This document shows positions 16,470-27,295 of a stretch of DNA of 64,000 nt, in pieces (position 1 is the first letter of the stretch; each line of letters starts with the position of its first letter). The stretch comes from an uncultured Atopobiaceae bacterium (GTDB lineage Bacteria > Actinomycetota > Coriobacteriia > Coriobacteriales > Atopobiaceae). Made by a program: the position numbers and the translations under genes. The notes under the pieces are model-generated. The model made no database searches and was not told the origin of the DNA. It saw only the letters and a list, made by a program, of their open reading frames with translations. The stretch lies in assembly GCA_944320975.1 (NCBI GenBank), contig CALUJM010000001.1, forward strand, positions 186,001 through 250,000, written 5' to 3'.

Positions 16470-18620
16470 TTATCGGTGCGTCGCGATCCTCATCGCGACG
16501 TCGTGGGCGAGCCGCTCGAGGTCGTCGGGGAGCGGTGTGAGCTCGACATCAACCCCGCGGCGCCGGAGGGCGCGCTCGAGCAGCCAGTCGGTGACGACGG
16601 GGTTCTTGGGCAGGATCGGACCGTGCAGGTACGTGCCCACCACGCCGCCATGCAGCACGCCCTCGCCCCCGTCCTCGCCGTTGTTGCCGGTCCCGTCCAC
16701 CAGCGCGCGCCCCAGGGGCTTCTCGCCCGCCCCCAGCAGCGTCCGGCCGGCGTGGTTCTCAAAGCCCACGATCGGCTCGGCGCACACCGGCGACTCTATG
16801 GCAACGTTGCCGATGAGGCGGGTGCTTCCGGCCGTGGTCTCGATGTCGAGAACGTGCAGGCCCTCCACGCGCTCCTCGCCCATCATGTAGTAGTGGCCGA
16901 GCAGCTGGTAGCCTCCGCAGATGGCGAGAAGGACCCCGCCGTCCGCCACGTAGGCCGCGAGCTTCTCGCGCTGGCCCTGGAGCTCGCGGCACACGGCCAG
17001 TTGGTCGCGGTCGGCGCCTCCGCCCAGCAGCACGATGTCGGCGTCGGCGAGGTCGAGCTCCTGGCCCATGAGGACCTGGTCCACGCGACAGGGGATGCCG
17101 CGCCAGGAGCAGCGCTTGGAGAGCGACGCGATGTTGCCGCCGTCGCCGTAGAGGTTGAGGGCGTCCGGGTAGAGGTGCACGATGCGCAGCGGCCGGTCAA
17201 GCATGACCTCCTCCGGCTCCGTGCGCTCGACCCACGAGACCGCCTCCGCCGCAGCCTGCACGTTGGGGACAGTCCCCGACGTGCAGAGGCGCTCGAGCTC
17301 GGCGACGACGGGCGGGAAGGCGGTGTAGTTGGCGATCACATGGAGCTTCTCGCCCGCGCCCACGAAGCGCAGGGCGTCCTCGACGCCGTCGATGAGCTCG
17401 ATCGGGCAGCCCAGCTCGGCGTACTTGACGCGCACCGCCATGTCCTCGCGCCGAGTGCCGCCCACGCAGACGCAGCGCAGGTCGGAGAGGTCGCGCAGGC
17501 GCTCGAGGTCGATGTCCCAGATCCAGGAGACGTCGTGGCCGTCGGCGTCGTTGTCGTTCAAGAAGAGCGCGAGATAGCGGCCGTCATCGGAGCGCACCTG
17601 CTGGATCATGCGGTTGAAGCCCGTGGGGTTCTTCGCGAGGTTGCTCACGACGGAGTGGCCGCCGCCGAGCTCGTAGGTCTTGCCGCGGCCGCTCGCGGGC
17701 TCGTAGGCGTCGAGCACCTCCTGGAAGTGCTCGAGGCTGCCGCCGCCGAGCACGCAGGCCACCAGGGCGGCCATGACGTTGTAGACCATGTAGAGGCCGT
17801 TGTAGCGGGTGCGCACGTGATGCCGCACGGTCTTCTCGCCCCGGCGGTCCTCGACGTCGAACTCGTACCCGCCGCAGGTCAGGCTCACGTTGACCGCGGC
17901 GAAGGCGAGCTCGGGCCGCTCCCAGCCGCACTCGGGGCAGCGGTACTTGCCCAGCTGGCCGTAGTGCACGTACTCATAGTCGAGCGGGGCGTTGCACTGG
18001 GCGCAGAAGCGACTGTCCGAGATGCGGTCCGCCTCCAGCCCGGTGGGCTCGTCGATGCCGAACGGCACGCCGGGGTTGTCGACGCGCGCCGCGATGGAGG
18101 CGCACAGCGGGTCGTCTGCGTTGAACGCGATCGCCGTCTCGGGCGAGCGGCGCAGCGCCTCGGCGATCACGTCCTGCGTGTGGTCGATCTCGCCGTAGCG
18201 GTCGAGCTGGTCGCGGAAGAGGTTGAGAAGGACGAGCGCCCGGGGGCGCAGCCTGGGAAGGACGCGCACGGTGTAGAGCTCGTCGCACTCGAAGCAGCCC
18301 ACGCGGGGCCTCTCGCCGCGCGACTCCACGAGGGCGGATGCGATGCCCGACTCCATGTTGTTGCCGGCGCGGTTGCACACGACCCTCTCGCCGCGCGCCC
18401 CGAGGGCGTCGGCCGCGAGCCCGGTCGTCGTGGTCTTGCCGTTGGTCCCCGTCACGACGACGGAGCGCTCCAGCGCGTCTCCCAGCGAGCCGATGATGCC
18501 GGGGTCGAGCCTCAGCGCCACCGCCCCGGGCGCGTTGCCCCCGCCGCGATGGAGGAGCCTGGTCGTTCCCCAGCGCGCGGCGTCGGCCGCGAGGCAGGCG
18601 ATTCTCACACGCGGATTCAT
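16470..18620 (-). CDS. Fused MurT-GatD: lipid II isoglutaminyl synthase
   Basis: One 716-aa ORF joins two proteins that are normally separate subunits. Residues 1-~445 are MurT-like: GTNGKTT (58-64), a four-Cys zinc ribbon (Cys206, 209, 228, 231) and the DUF1727 region DADGHDVSWIWD with the catalytic Asp. Residues ~475-716 are GatD-like: class I glutamine amidotransferase nucleophile Cys568 (LLAICGG) and His666 (GTYLHGP). MurT/GatD amidates the D-Glu of lipid II. The ~25-residue linker is partly encoded by a GGGGACAGTCCCC palindrome (17265-17277) of the intergenic repeat family. Start ATG 18620, GGGAG upstream. Confidence 0.92.
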   Translation of the reverse strand: MNPRVRIACLAADAARWGTTRLLHRGGGNAPGAVALRLDPGIIGSLGDALERSVVVTGTNGKTTTTGLAADALGARGERVVCNRAGNNMESGIASALVESRGERPRVGCFECDELYTVRVLPRLRPRALVLLNLFRDQLDRYGEIDHTQDVIAEALRRSPETAIAFNADDPLCASIAARVDNPGVPFGIDEPTGLEADRISDSRFCAQCNAPLDYEYVHYGQLGKYRCPECGWERPELAFAAVNVSLTCGGYEFDVEDRRGEKTVRHHVRTRYNGLYMVYNVMAALVACVLGGGSLEHFQEVLDAYEPASGRGKTYELGGGHSVVSNLAKNPTGFNRMIQQVRSDDGRYLALFLNDNDADGHDVSWIWDIDLERLRDLSDLRCVCVGGTRREDMAVRVKYAELGCPIELIDGVEDALRFVGAGEKLHVIANYTAFPPVVAELERLCTSGTVPNVQAAAEAVSWVERTEPEEVMLDRPLRIVHLYPDALNLYGDGGNIASLSKRCSWRGIPCRVDQVLMGQELDLADADIVLLGGGADRDQLAVCRELQGQREKLAAYVADGGVLLAICGGYQLLGHYYMMGEERVEGLHVLDIETTAGSTRLIGNVAIESPVCAEPIVGFENHAGRTLLGAGEKPLGRALVDGTGNNGEDGGEGVLHGGVVGTYLHGPILPKNPVVTDWLLERALRRRGVDVELTPLPDDLERLAHDVAMRIATHR
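17262..17282. repeat. GGGGACAGTCCCC palindrome inside the MurT-GatD linker
   Basis: ACGTTGGGGACAGTCCCCGACGT is an almost perfect palindrome. It encodes the linker peptide TSGTVPNV between the MurT and GatD domains. The same core occurs intergenically at 27229-27241 and, as variants, at 10943, 37851 and 39031. Confidence 0.75.
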
Positions 18621-18841
18621 CTGGGCTCCCTTCGGACGCTTCTCGACAGCAATACTAGCATGCGGGCGCGGGCCGGGCCTCAACCCCGCGGCCCCCTGCG
18701 CAACTCTGCTAGTATCTGTTCTGTCGTGCCCGCGGGGATGCTTCTTTTGGAGTGCTTTCCACCGGGATCCCGCTGGTCGTGGGCTCGACACGCCCGTGCG
18801 CGGGCGTCCAGAAAAGCCCTCCAAGGAGAAGAGAGAACGCC
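18621..18841 (+). promoter_or_regulatory. Divergent promoter region and long queT leader (possible preQ1-class riboswitch)
   Basis: AT-rich boxes CTAGTAT occur near 18653 (likely the murT-gatD promoter on the minus strand) and near 18710 (likely the queT promoter). The queT leader is then ~115 nt, long for this genome. It can fold GACACGCCCG / CGCGGGCGTC just before CCAAGGAGAA, an arrangement loosely like preQ1-II riboswitches in which an ACACGC stretch and an AAGGAGAA Shine-Dalgarno close the structure. The match is weak and needs a covariance-model search. Confidence 0.3.
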
Positions 18842-19459
18842 ATGAGCAACCACGGAAGCACCAACATCTCCGTTTCGTCCGACGCGCGCGCGAGAAGGAC
18901 CGTGCGCGCCGGGATGATCGCCGCCGCCTATGCGGCGCTCACCCTCGTCACCCTGCTCTTCCTGGGCAGCCTCGCCTGGGGACCCGTGCAGTTCAGGGTC
19001 TCGGAGGCCCTGTGCGCCCTCGCGCTGTTCACCGCCGACGCGGTCCCCGGGCTCGCGCTGGGATGCGCCATAGCCAACCTCGCCAACATCGTGCTCTCCG
19101 GTACGGGCATGCTGGGCATGCTCGACGTGGTCTTCGGCACGCTCGCGACCGCGCTCGGCGCCTGGTTCACGTGGCGTCACCGCGACAGGCCCGCCCTCGC
19201 CCTTCTCGGTCCCGTGATCGCCAACGCCCTTATCGTGCCCGCCTACCTGCCGCTCATGCTGCAGGGCATCGGGTACTACACCATCCCGTTCACGAGCATC
19301 GCCATCGACGGGGCCTATCCGGCCATGTACGTCTTCGGCCTGCTGGCGACCGGCGCCGGGGAGGCCGTCGTCATGTACCTCCTCGGCCTGCCCCTCGCGC
19401 GCTCGCTCGCCAAGACCCCGCTCTCCAGCCAGCTGGAAGACGGGGACCGGAGGGGCTAG
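18842..19459 (+). CDS. queT: QueT-family transporter (queuosine precursor uptake, ECF S component)
   Basis: 205-aa integral membrane protein with five to six hydrophobic helices. The family signature WGPVQFRVSEALCALALF lies at ~44-61, and the later PVIANALIVPAYLPLML segment also fits QueT. These proteins are substrate-binding components of energy-coupling-factor transporters for queuosine precursors. The ATG at 18842 is used, with an AAGGAGAAGAGAG purine tract upstream. gluQ in the same window supports salvage of queuosine. A long leader may carry a preQ1-responsive element. Confidence 0.85.
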   Translation: MSNHGSTNISVSSDARARRTVRAGMIAAAYAALTLVTLLFLGSLAWGPVQFRVSEALCALALFTADAVPGLALGCAIANLANIVLSGTGMLGMLDVVFGTLATALGAWFTWRHRDRPALALLGPVIANALIVPAYLPLMLQGIGYYTIPFTSIAIDGAYPAMYVFGLLATGAGEAVVMYLLGLPLARSLAKTPLSSQLEDGDRRG

Positions 19460-19468
19460 GGTGAGCGC

Positions 19469-20907
19469 GTGAATCCCGCCATCGTCATACCCTCCTACTG
19501 GGCGGAGGGGGACCAGCCCGGAGCGCTCGGCGAGCGCGGCGTCTACGACTACACGACGCCCATCGACAAGCCGCTCCCCGAGCTCGAGAGCTGCCTCTCG
19601 TCGCTCGAGCAGGTCCGTGGCGTGATTCGCGTGATCGTGCTCGTCGTGGCGCCGCCGGAGTGCGAGGACTCGGCGCGGGCGCGCGTGGAGAGCATCTGCC
19701 GCGCCCACCCCACGCTGGGGACCCTCGTCGTGGGCGCCCGGGAGGCGGCCCACGTCGAGCGCGCCGTGGGGCGGATGGCCCATCACGTCACGGGCGAGAC
19801 CGTCTCGCTGCGCGGCTACGGCGCGATCAAGAACATGGGGCTCGCCGTCGCCGCCATCTTCGGCCACGACGTCGTGGTCTTTCTCGATGACGACGAGGTG
19901 GTGCTCGACGAGGACTTCCTCATCAACGCCGTCTACGGCCTGGGGTCGCTCACCAGGCAAAACCTCAAGATCCTTGCCAAGAGCGGCTTCTTCATCGACC
20001 GCTTTGACAGCCCGTATGCGGAGCCCTCCGACGCGTGGAGCGAGAAGTACTGGTCCAAGGGCGTCGACTTCAACCGGGTCATGGAGCGCGCCCAGACGTC
20101 CCCCTCGCGGATCACGCGCTCGAACCATCTGTGCGGCGGGTGCTGCGCCGTGCACGCCGAGGCCTACTCCCGCGTGCCGTTCGACCCCTACATCACGCGC
20201 GGCGAGGACCTCGACTACGTGCTGAACCTGAGGGCCCTCGGGCTCGACGCCTGGTTCGACAACGCCTGGTACGTGCGCGCGCAGCCGCCCGAGGAGATGG
20301 CCCCCACCCCCTCGATCTTCATGCAGGACGTCCATCGCTGGCTCTACGAGTACCGCAAACTCGATGCCCTCAACTCGCGCCGAGACCTGCGCACCATCAC
20401 GTCGGAGTCGCTCAAGCCCTATCCGGGCAACTGGCTGTCCCAGGACGTTCGGCGCCGGGTCTTCCAGACGGCGCTGCGACGGCTCGTCACGGGGCCGGAC
20501 CGCCTCTCCTACCTGAGGATACTCACGCGCGGCCGCTACGACGCCGACCGCTTCGCGCAGTCGGCGAGCACGCGCTACCTCTCCTTCGCGATGGTGTGGC
20601 CCTCCATCGTCGCGGCGCTCTGGGGCGACCCGCTCCTTCAGGGGGCGCTGCGCCGCACCGGCGAGGTCCAGCCGCTCGCCGCCGCCCGCGCCGCTGCGGA
20701 CGAGGACGGCACCCAGGCCACGGGCGCCCTGCTCGCTGAGCAGGACACGGGTGAGATGGCTGCCGAGCAGGACGCGGGCGAGGATGCCGCGCCCCCCGAG
20801 GACGCCGCGGACCCCGTTTCCGCCGATCGGGGCCTCGCTGACGAGCCTGCCGAGAAGGACGCGGGCGCCGAGCCCGCCGACGAGTCTCCGGAGGGGGAGG
20901 AGCGCCC

Positions 20908-20911
<4 letters not shown>
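19469..20911 (+). CDS. Glycosyltransferase (GT2-like) with acidic C-terminal tail
   Basis: 480 aa. The N-terminal Rossmann-like domain begins with AIVIPSYWAEGDQPG. A metal-binding DDDE lies near 140 (VVFLDDDEVVLDEDF). A later GGCCAVHAEAY and RGEDLDYVLNLRALG fit the GT-A acceptor region. The last ~80 residues are low-complexity Ala/Glu/Asp/Pro (GEMAAEQDAGEDAAPPEDAA) and probably disordered. It starts at a GTG (19469), 9 nt after queT. Its stop overlaps the ATG of the next gene (ATGA), so it is coupled to the sensor kinase. The acceptor is unknown. Confidence 0.8.
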
Positions 20912-22272
<1,361 letters not shown>

Positions 22273-22316
22273 ACTTGTTGACGGCGGCTCCGCTGAGAAC
22301 GTGAAGGGAAGCACCA

Positions 22317-23033
22317 ATGCGCGCGATGATCGTAGATGACGAGGCACCCGCTCGCTCCGAGCTGAGGTACCTGCTCGAGGAGACGGGCCGGGTCGATGCC
22401 ATCATGGAGGCGTCGAGCGCCCGCGAGGCGGTCGAGAAGCTGATGGAGGCCAAGGCCGACGTCATGTTCCTCGACATTCAGATGCCCAAGACCTCTGGCA
22501 TGCAGCTTGCCGAGGCGCTTCATCGCCTCAAGAACCCGCCCGCCATCGTCTTCGTGACCGCCTACAGCGAGTACGCGCTCGAGGCCTTCGAGGTCGACGC
22601 CATCGACTACCTGATGAAGCCCGTCGACCCCGAGCGTCTCGCCCAGGCCCTCGACAAGGTCCAGGCGCGCTCCAAGCCCCAGCCCCAGAGCCACTCCTCC
22701 GTGGAGCGCATCCCCGTGGTCAAGAGCGGCCGCAAGGTGCTCGTCCCCATCGACCAGATCCGCTACATCGAGGCCAAGGACGACTACTCCTGCATCTACA
22801 CCTCCGATGACCGCTTCCTCTCCACGATCTCGCTCGCCAAGCTCGAGCAGAAGCTCGCCCCGCACGGCTTCTTCCGCGTGCACCGCGGCTACATCGTGAA
22901 CCTCGAGTACGTCGAGGACGTCGAGGTCATCTCCTCGGGCATCCTGCAGCTTGGCATCAACGGCATCGAGGGCAAGAAGATCTCCGTCTCCCGCCGCCGC
23001 GTCGTCGCGCTCAAGCGCGCCCTCGGCCTCTAG
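22317..23033 (+). CDS. LytTR-family response regulator
   Basis: 238 aa. Receiver domain 1-~115 with acidic pocket Asp8/Asp9, phosphoacceptor Asp53 (MFLDIQMP), Thr81 and Lys101. A short linker leads to a LytTR DNA-binding domain (~135-235) containing VLVPIDQIRYIEAKDDYSCIY and FFRVHRGYIVNL. It is the cognate regulator of the preceding LytS-type kinase. GAAGGGA precedes the ATG at 22317; the ATG at 22326 is an alternative. Confidence 0.93.
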   Translation: MRAMIVDDEAPARSELRYLLEETGRVDAIMEASSAREAVEKLMEAKADVMFLDIQMPKTSGMQLAEALHRLKNPPAIVFVTAYSEYALEAFEVDAIDYLMKPVDPERLAQALDKVQARSKPQPQSHSSVERIPVVKSGRKVLVPIDQIRYIEAKDDYSCIYTSDDRFLSTISLAKLEQKLAPHGFFRVHRGYIVNLEYVEDVEVISSGILQLGINGIEGKKISVSRRRVVALKRALGL

Positions 23034-23041
23034 GACCGCGC

Positions 23042-23500
23042 GTGGCCATCAGGTACGACATCATCTCGGACACGCACGGCTACCTCTCGCCCGAGCTGCT
23101 CGAGCAGCTGCAGGGCGCCGACGTCATCGTGCACGCCGGGGACATCTGCTCCCCGTCCGACTACCGGACGCTGAGCGACATCGCGCGGGTCCACATGTGC
23201 CTCGGCAACAACGACTGGTCCTACGACTACGGCCCCATGGTCAAGGACCGCACGGTCTTCATGGGCAGCGGGCTGCGCTGGCAGGTCACGCACTACCGCA
23301 AGCGCCTCAACCTCCTGAAGACCGACATCGCCATCTTCGGGCACACCCACACGCCCGTGCTGGAGCGCGACGAGTGGACGCACACGCTCGTGATGAACCC
23401 GGGCAGCCCCACCTACCCGCGCCGCTCGCGCCCCTCGATGGGCCGCATCATCTGCGACGAGGGCAAGGTCGTCGACGCCCAGATCATCACACTGGGGTAG
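23042..23500 (+). CDS. YfcE/MJ0936-type metallophosphoesterase
   Basis: 152 aa, starting at a GTG (23042), 8 nt after the response regulator. Calcineurin-like metal motifs are in order: SDTHG (Asp10, His12), HAGD, CLGNND and IFGHTHTP, then NPGSPTYPR. Family members are small cytoplasmic phosphodiesterases of uncertain physiological substrate. It is probably the last gene of the queT-glycosyltransferase-LytSR unit and is followed by a GC-rich hairpin. Confidence 0.9.
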   Translation: MAIRYDIISDTHGYLSPELLEQLQGADVIVHAGDICSPSDYRTLSDIARVHMCLGNNDWSYDYGPMVKDRTVFMGSGLRWQVTHYRKRLNLLKTDIAIFGHTHTPVLERDEWTHTLVMNPGSPTYPRRSRPSMGRIICDEGKVVDAQIITLG

Positions 23501-23523
23501 GCCGCGCGCCGTCGGGGCGCGGC
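23501..23523. terminator. Hairpin between convergent genes
   Basis: GCCGCGC (23501-23507) pairs with GCGCGGC (23517-23523). It lies directly between the stops of the phosphoesterase and the PAP2 gene and could terminate from either side; there is no clear T-run. Confidence 0.45.
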
Positions 23524-23525
23524 GG

Positions 23526-24236
23526 CTAGGCGCCTTCCGCCGTGCGCCGCGGGGCGTCGGCCGCCACGAACAGCGGAGCCACCGCCTTGGTGTAGAAAGC
23601 CAGCCACGCGAGCGACACACAAAATCCCGCCAGCACGTCCGAGGCGTAGTGCACGCCCAGGTAGATGCGGCTCACGCCCACCGCGGCGATGACGAGGGCA
23701 AAGAAGGCGCACCAGACGACGCGCATGGCGTCGCGCTTGTGGTGGCGCCATATCATCCAGATGAGCAGGCCGAAGAAGGCCATCGCCACCATCGAGTGGC
23801 CGGAGGGAAAACTGTACCCGCTCTCTGCGACCAGGCGGAACCCCTCCGGCCGCGGGCGCTGAACGATGGCTTTGAGCACCACGTTGAGCACCACGACGCA
23901 CGCGAGGTTGACCGCCACGCACCATCCCGGTGCCTTTCCGGGGGCGAGCGCCGCGATCACCGCCGCCATGACGGCCAGCACGACCACCGAGGCGAGCGAC
24001 GTCAAGCCCTGCATGACGGGCGTGAGGGCGTCGGAGCGCAGCGTCTCGACGAAGAACCGGTACGCCAGGGTGTCCAGGCGCATGATCTCGCCGCCGAGAA
24101 CCTCTCCGAGCAGGGCGAGAAAGACCACCGTGCAGACGAGAAGGACGAGCACCCTGAGGTTGTCGCGCACAAGCGACAGGGCGCCGCGGGAGAGCTCCCG
24201 GACGCCCTGCGCAGGATTGCCGCTGACGCGCGCCAT
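23526..24236 (-). CDS. PAP2-family membrane phosphatase
   Basis: 236 aa with about six transmembrane helices. The PAP2 phosphatase signature is complete: KAIVQRPRPEG, YSFPSGHSM and SRIYLGVHYASDVLAG. Such proteins dephosphorylate membrane lipids, for example undecaprenyl pyrophosphate or phosphatidic acid, at the membrane surface. The ATG (24236) follows the trxA stop by one base, so the two are co-transcribed. Confidence 0.9.
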   Translation of the reverse strand: MARVSGNPAQGVRELSRGALSLVRDNLRVLVLLVCTVVFLALLGEVLGGEIMRLDTLAYRFFVETLRSDALTPVMQGLTSLASVVVLAVMAAVIAALAPGKAPGWCVAVNLACVVVLNVVLKAIVQRPRPEGFRLVAESGYSFPSGHSMVAMAFFGLLIWMIWRHHKRDAMRVVWCAFFALVIAAVGVSRIYLGVHYASDVLAGFCVSLAWLAFYTKAVAPLFVAADAPRRTAEGA

Positions 24237-24237
24237 G

Positions 24238-24555
24238 CTAGAGGTTTGCCTCGAGCTCGCCCACGAGCGCGGGCTTGGGCATGTTGCCCACGATGGTGTG
24301 GACGGGCTTGCCCCCCTTGAAGAGGATGAGCGTGGGGATGGAGACGATGCGGAAGCGCGTGGCGAGGTCGGCCTCTGCGTCGACGTCGCACTTGTAGACG
24401 TCCAGGCGGTCCGCCATCTCCTGGGAGATCTGGTCGATGACGGGGGCGAGCGCGCGGCACGGGCCGCACCACGACGCCCAGAAGTCAACGAGGACGGGCT
24501 TGTCGGAGCCGGCGATGACGGCGTCGAAGTCGGAGTTGGTGATTGCCTTGGCCAT
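24238..24555 (-). CDS. trxA: Thioredoxin
   Basis: 105 aa. Active site WCGPC (Cys30, Cys33) follows VLVDFWAS, and the cis-proline loop is SIPTLILFKGG. It is a general cytoplasmic disulfide reductant. GGGAGG precedes the ATG at 24555. It forms a two-gene operon with the downstream PAP2 phosphatase. Its upstream region carries a 77-bp palindromic element. Confidence 0.96.
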   Translation of the reverse strand: MAKAITNSDFDAVIAGSDKPVLVDFWASWCGPCRALAPVIDQISQEMADRLDVYKCDVDAEADLATRFRIVSIPTLILFKGGKPVHTIVGNMPKPALVGELEANL

Positions 24556-24687
24556 GGGAACCTCCCGTAGTCGGAATCTCTTCTTGTCAGGTCTTATGCC
24601 CGATTTGCACCGGTTCAAACGGACATACGGAAAATGTGACACAAATGGTGGCACTTGCGCCGCCGGGCTGGAACTCGGCCTCCGTCG

Positions 24688-24764
24688 AATAACGCGCACA
24701 TCGTGTTTTCACAATCTATATTCCCAGTTGGTATTTTGGCAAAAGTCACGCCGTGCGCGTTAAT
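24688..24764. repeat. 77-bp palindromic element, copy 2
   Basis: AATAACGCGCAC at the left end and GTGCGCGTTAAT at the right end (one mismatch in 12). Inner sequence (TATATTCCCAG then TTTTGGCAAAAGTC) aligns with copy 3. Unlike copies 1 and 3 it lies between divergent genes (trxA and the 24824 ORF), so it cannot simply be a terminator. Confidence 0.85.
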
Positions 24765-24823
24765 CGGGCGCGGCCCGGAGCTGTGCGACAATGGCAGCGG
24801 TGACGACGACCAAAGGGGGCCCC

Positions 24824-25378
24824 ATGGCATCGGAGCGTGACGCGCGCCGCCGCGCGTATCTGGACAAGGCAACGGCGGAGCTCGGCGCGCTCGCCGACCG
24901 CGGCGCGCTCATGGGGGGCAACGCGTTCTCCTCCGTCCTTCTCGTCAAGGGCGAGCTCACGGATGCCGAGAAGAACGGCGAGCCCCCGTTCTCCGGTCCT
25001 GACGGCACGGCGCTTCGGGCCTCGCTCGAGCGCCTGGGCTACCCTCCGGAGGATTGGGCGTGGCTGCTCGCCGCGGACGGGGAGGGCGCTCCGCTCGATG
25101 CCGCCCTCATGCGCGAGGCGGTGTGCGCGCTCGACCCCGCCACCCTGCTGTGCTGCGACGAGGCCGCGGCCGCGGTCCTGCGCGAGGCGTATGCGGACGA
25201 GCTCGTGGCCCTCGAGTCGCTGCAGGAGGCTCTTCTCGCCCCCGGCGCGGTCGCCCGCGTGCTCGGCATGCGCGTCCTCAACCTCGGCGGCTTCGCTGCG
25301 GCGCTCGGCGACTCCCACGAGAAGCAGGTCATGTGGGCGCGCCTCAAGCGGATCCCGCCGCTGGGTGAGCCGTTCTAA
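24824..25378 (+). CDS. Unknown protein, remote uracil-DNA glycosylase-like fold suspected
   Basis: 184 aa from the ATG at 24824, with AAAGGGGG upstream. GEPPFSGPDGTALRASLERLGY (about 55-76) resembles the PFvG-aG-lL-~mL-~iGl stretch of family 4/5 uracil-DNA glycosylases. ALDPATLLCCDEAAAAVL resembles the later Pk-ivalG-~Aa-~ll strand-helix. The N-terminal cluster cysteines of family 4 enzymes are absent. This is a suggestion only. It lies 82 nt upstream of pgi, apparently with its own leader. Confidence 0.6.
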   Translation: MASERDARRRAYLDKATAELGALADRGALMGGNAFSSVLLVKGELTDAEKNGEPPFSGPDGTALRASLERLGYPPEDWAWLLAADGEGAPLDAALMREAVCALDPATLLCCDEAAAAVLREAYADELVALESLQEALLAPGAVARVLGMRVLNLGGFAAALGDSHEKQVMWARLKRIPPLGEPF

Positions 25379-25460
25379 ACGATTGCCGTTCCCTGACCCG
25401 TCGGTGCCGGCTCGCGCGGTATCCTAAACCCATCTGTTGCAGTTCGGGGAAGGAGCTCCC

Positions 25461-27155
<1,695 letters not shown>

Positions 27156-27157
27156 CG

Positions 27158-27184
27158 TGTAAAAGGGACAGGCACTTTTGCACG
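27158..27184. repeat. Imperfect GTGTAAAAG...CTTTTGCAC palindrome
   Basis: GTGTAAAAG and CTTTTGCAC surround GGGACAGGCA directly after the pgi stop. It shares GGGACAGGCACTTTTGCAC with the large hairpin at 28481-28566. Confidence 0.7.
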
Positions 27185-27187
27185 TTT

Positions 27188-27222
27188 TGGGCCGTCGGGC
27201 TTCTCGCCCGGCGGCCCTTCTG
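27188..27222 (+). terminator. Terminator of pgi
   Basis: GGGCCGTCGGGC (27189-27200) pairs with GCCCGGCGGCCC across a loop that spells TTCTC, then TTCTGCT. The stem is strong, the T-run modest. Confidence 0.75.
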
Positions 27223-27226
27223 CTCG

Positions 27227-27264
27227 TTGGGGACAGTCCCCAATTCACAGAGAGGGCGTACAAT
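27227..27264 (+). promoter_or_regulatory. TTGGGGACAGTCCCCAA palindrome at the -35 region of the DUF362 gene
   Basis: A 17-nt perfect palindrome (27227-27243) lies 15 nt upstream of a -10-like TACAAT (27259-27264). It shares the repeat-family core found in the MurT-GatD linker. It may act as an operator here or simply be a repeat copy. Confidence 0.5.
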
Positions 27265-27295
27265 TTCTGCGAGGGAATTCAACGAGAGGGGCCTC

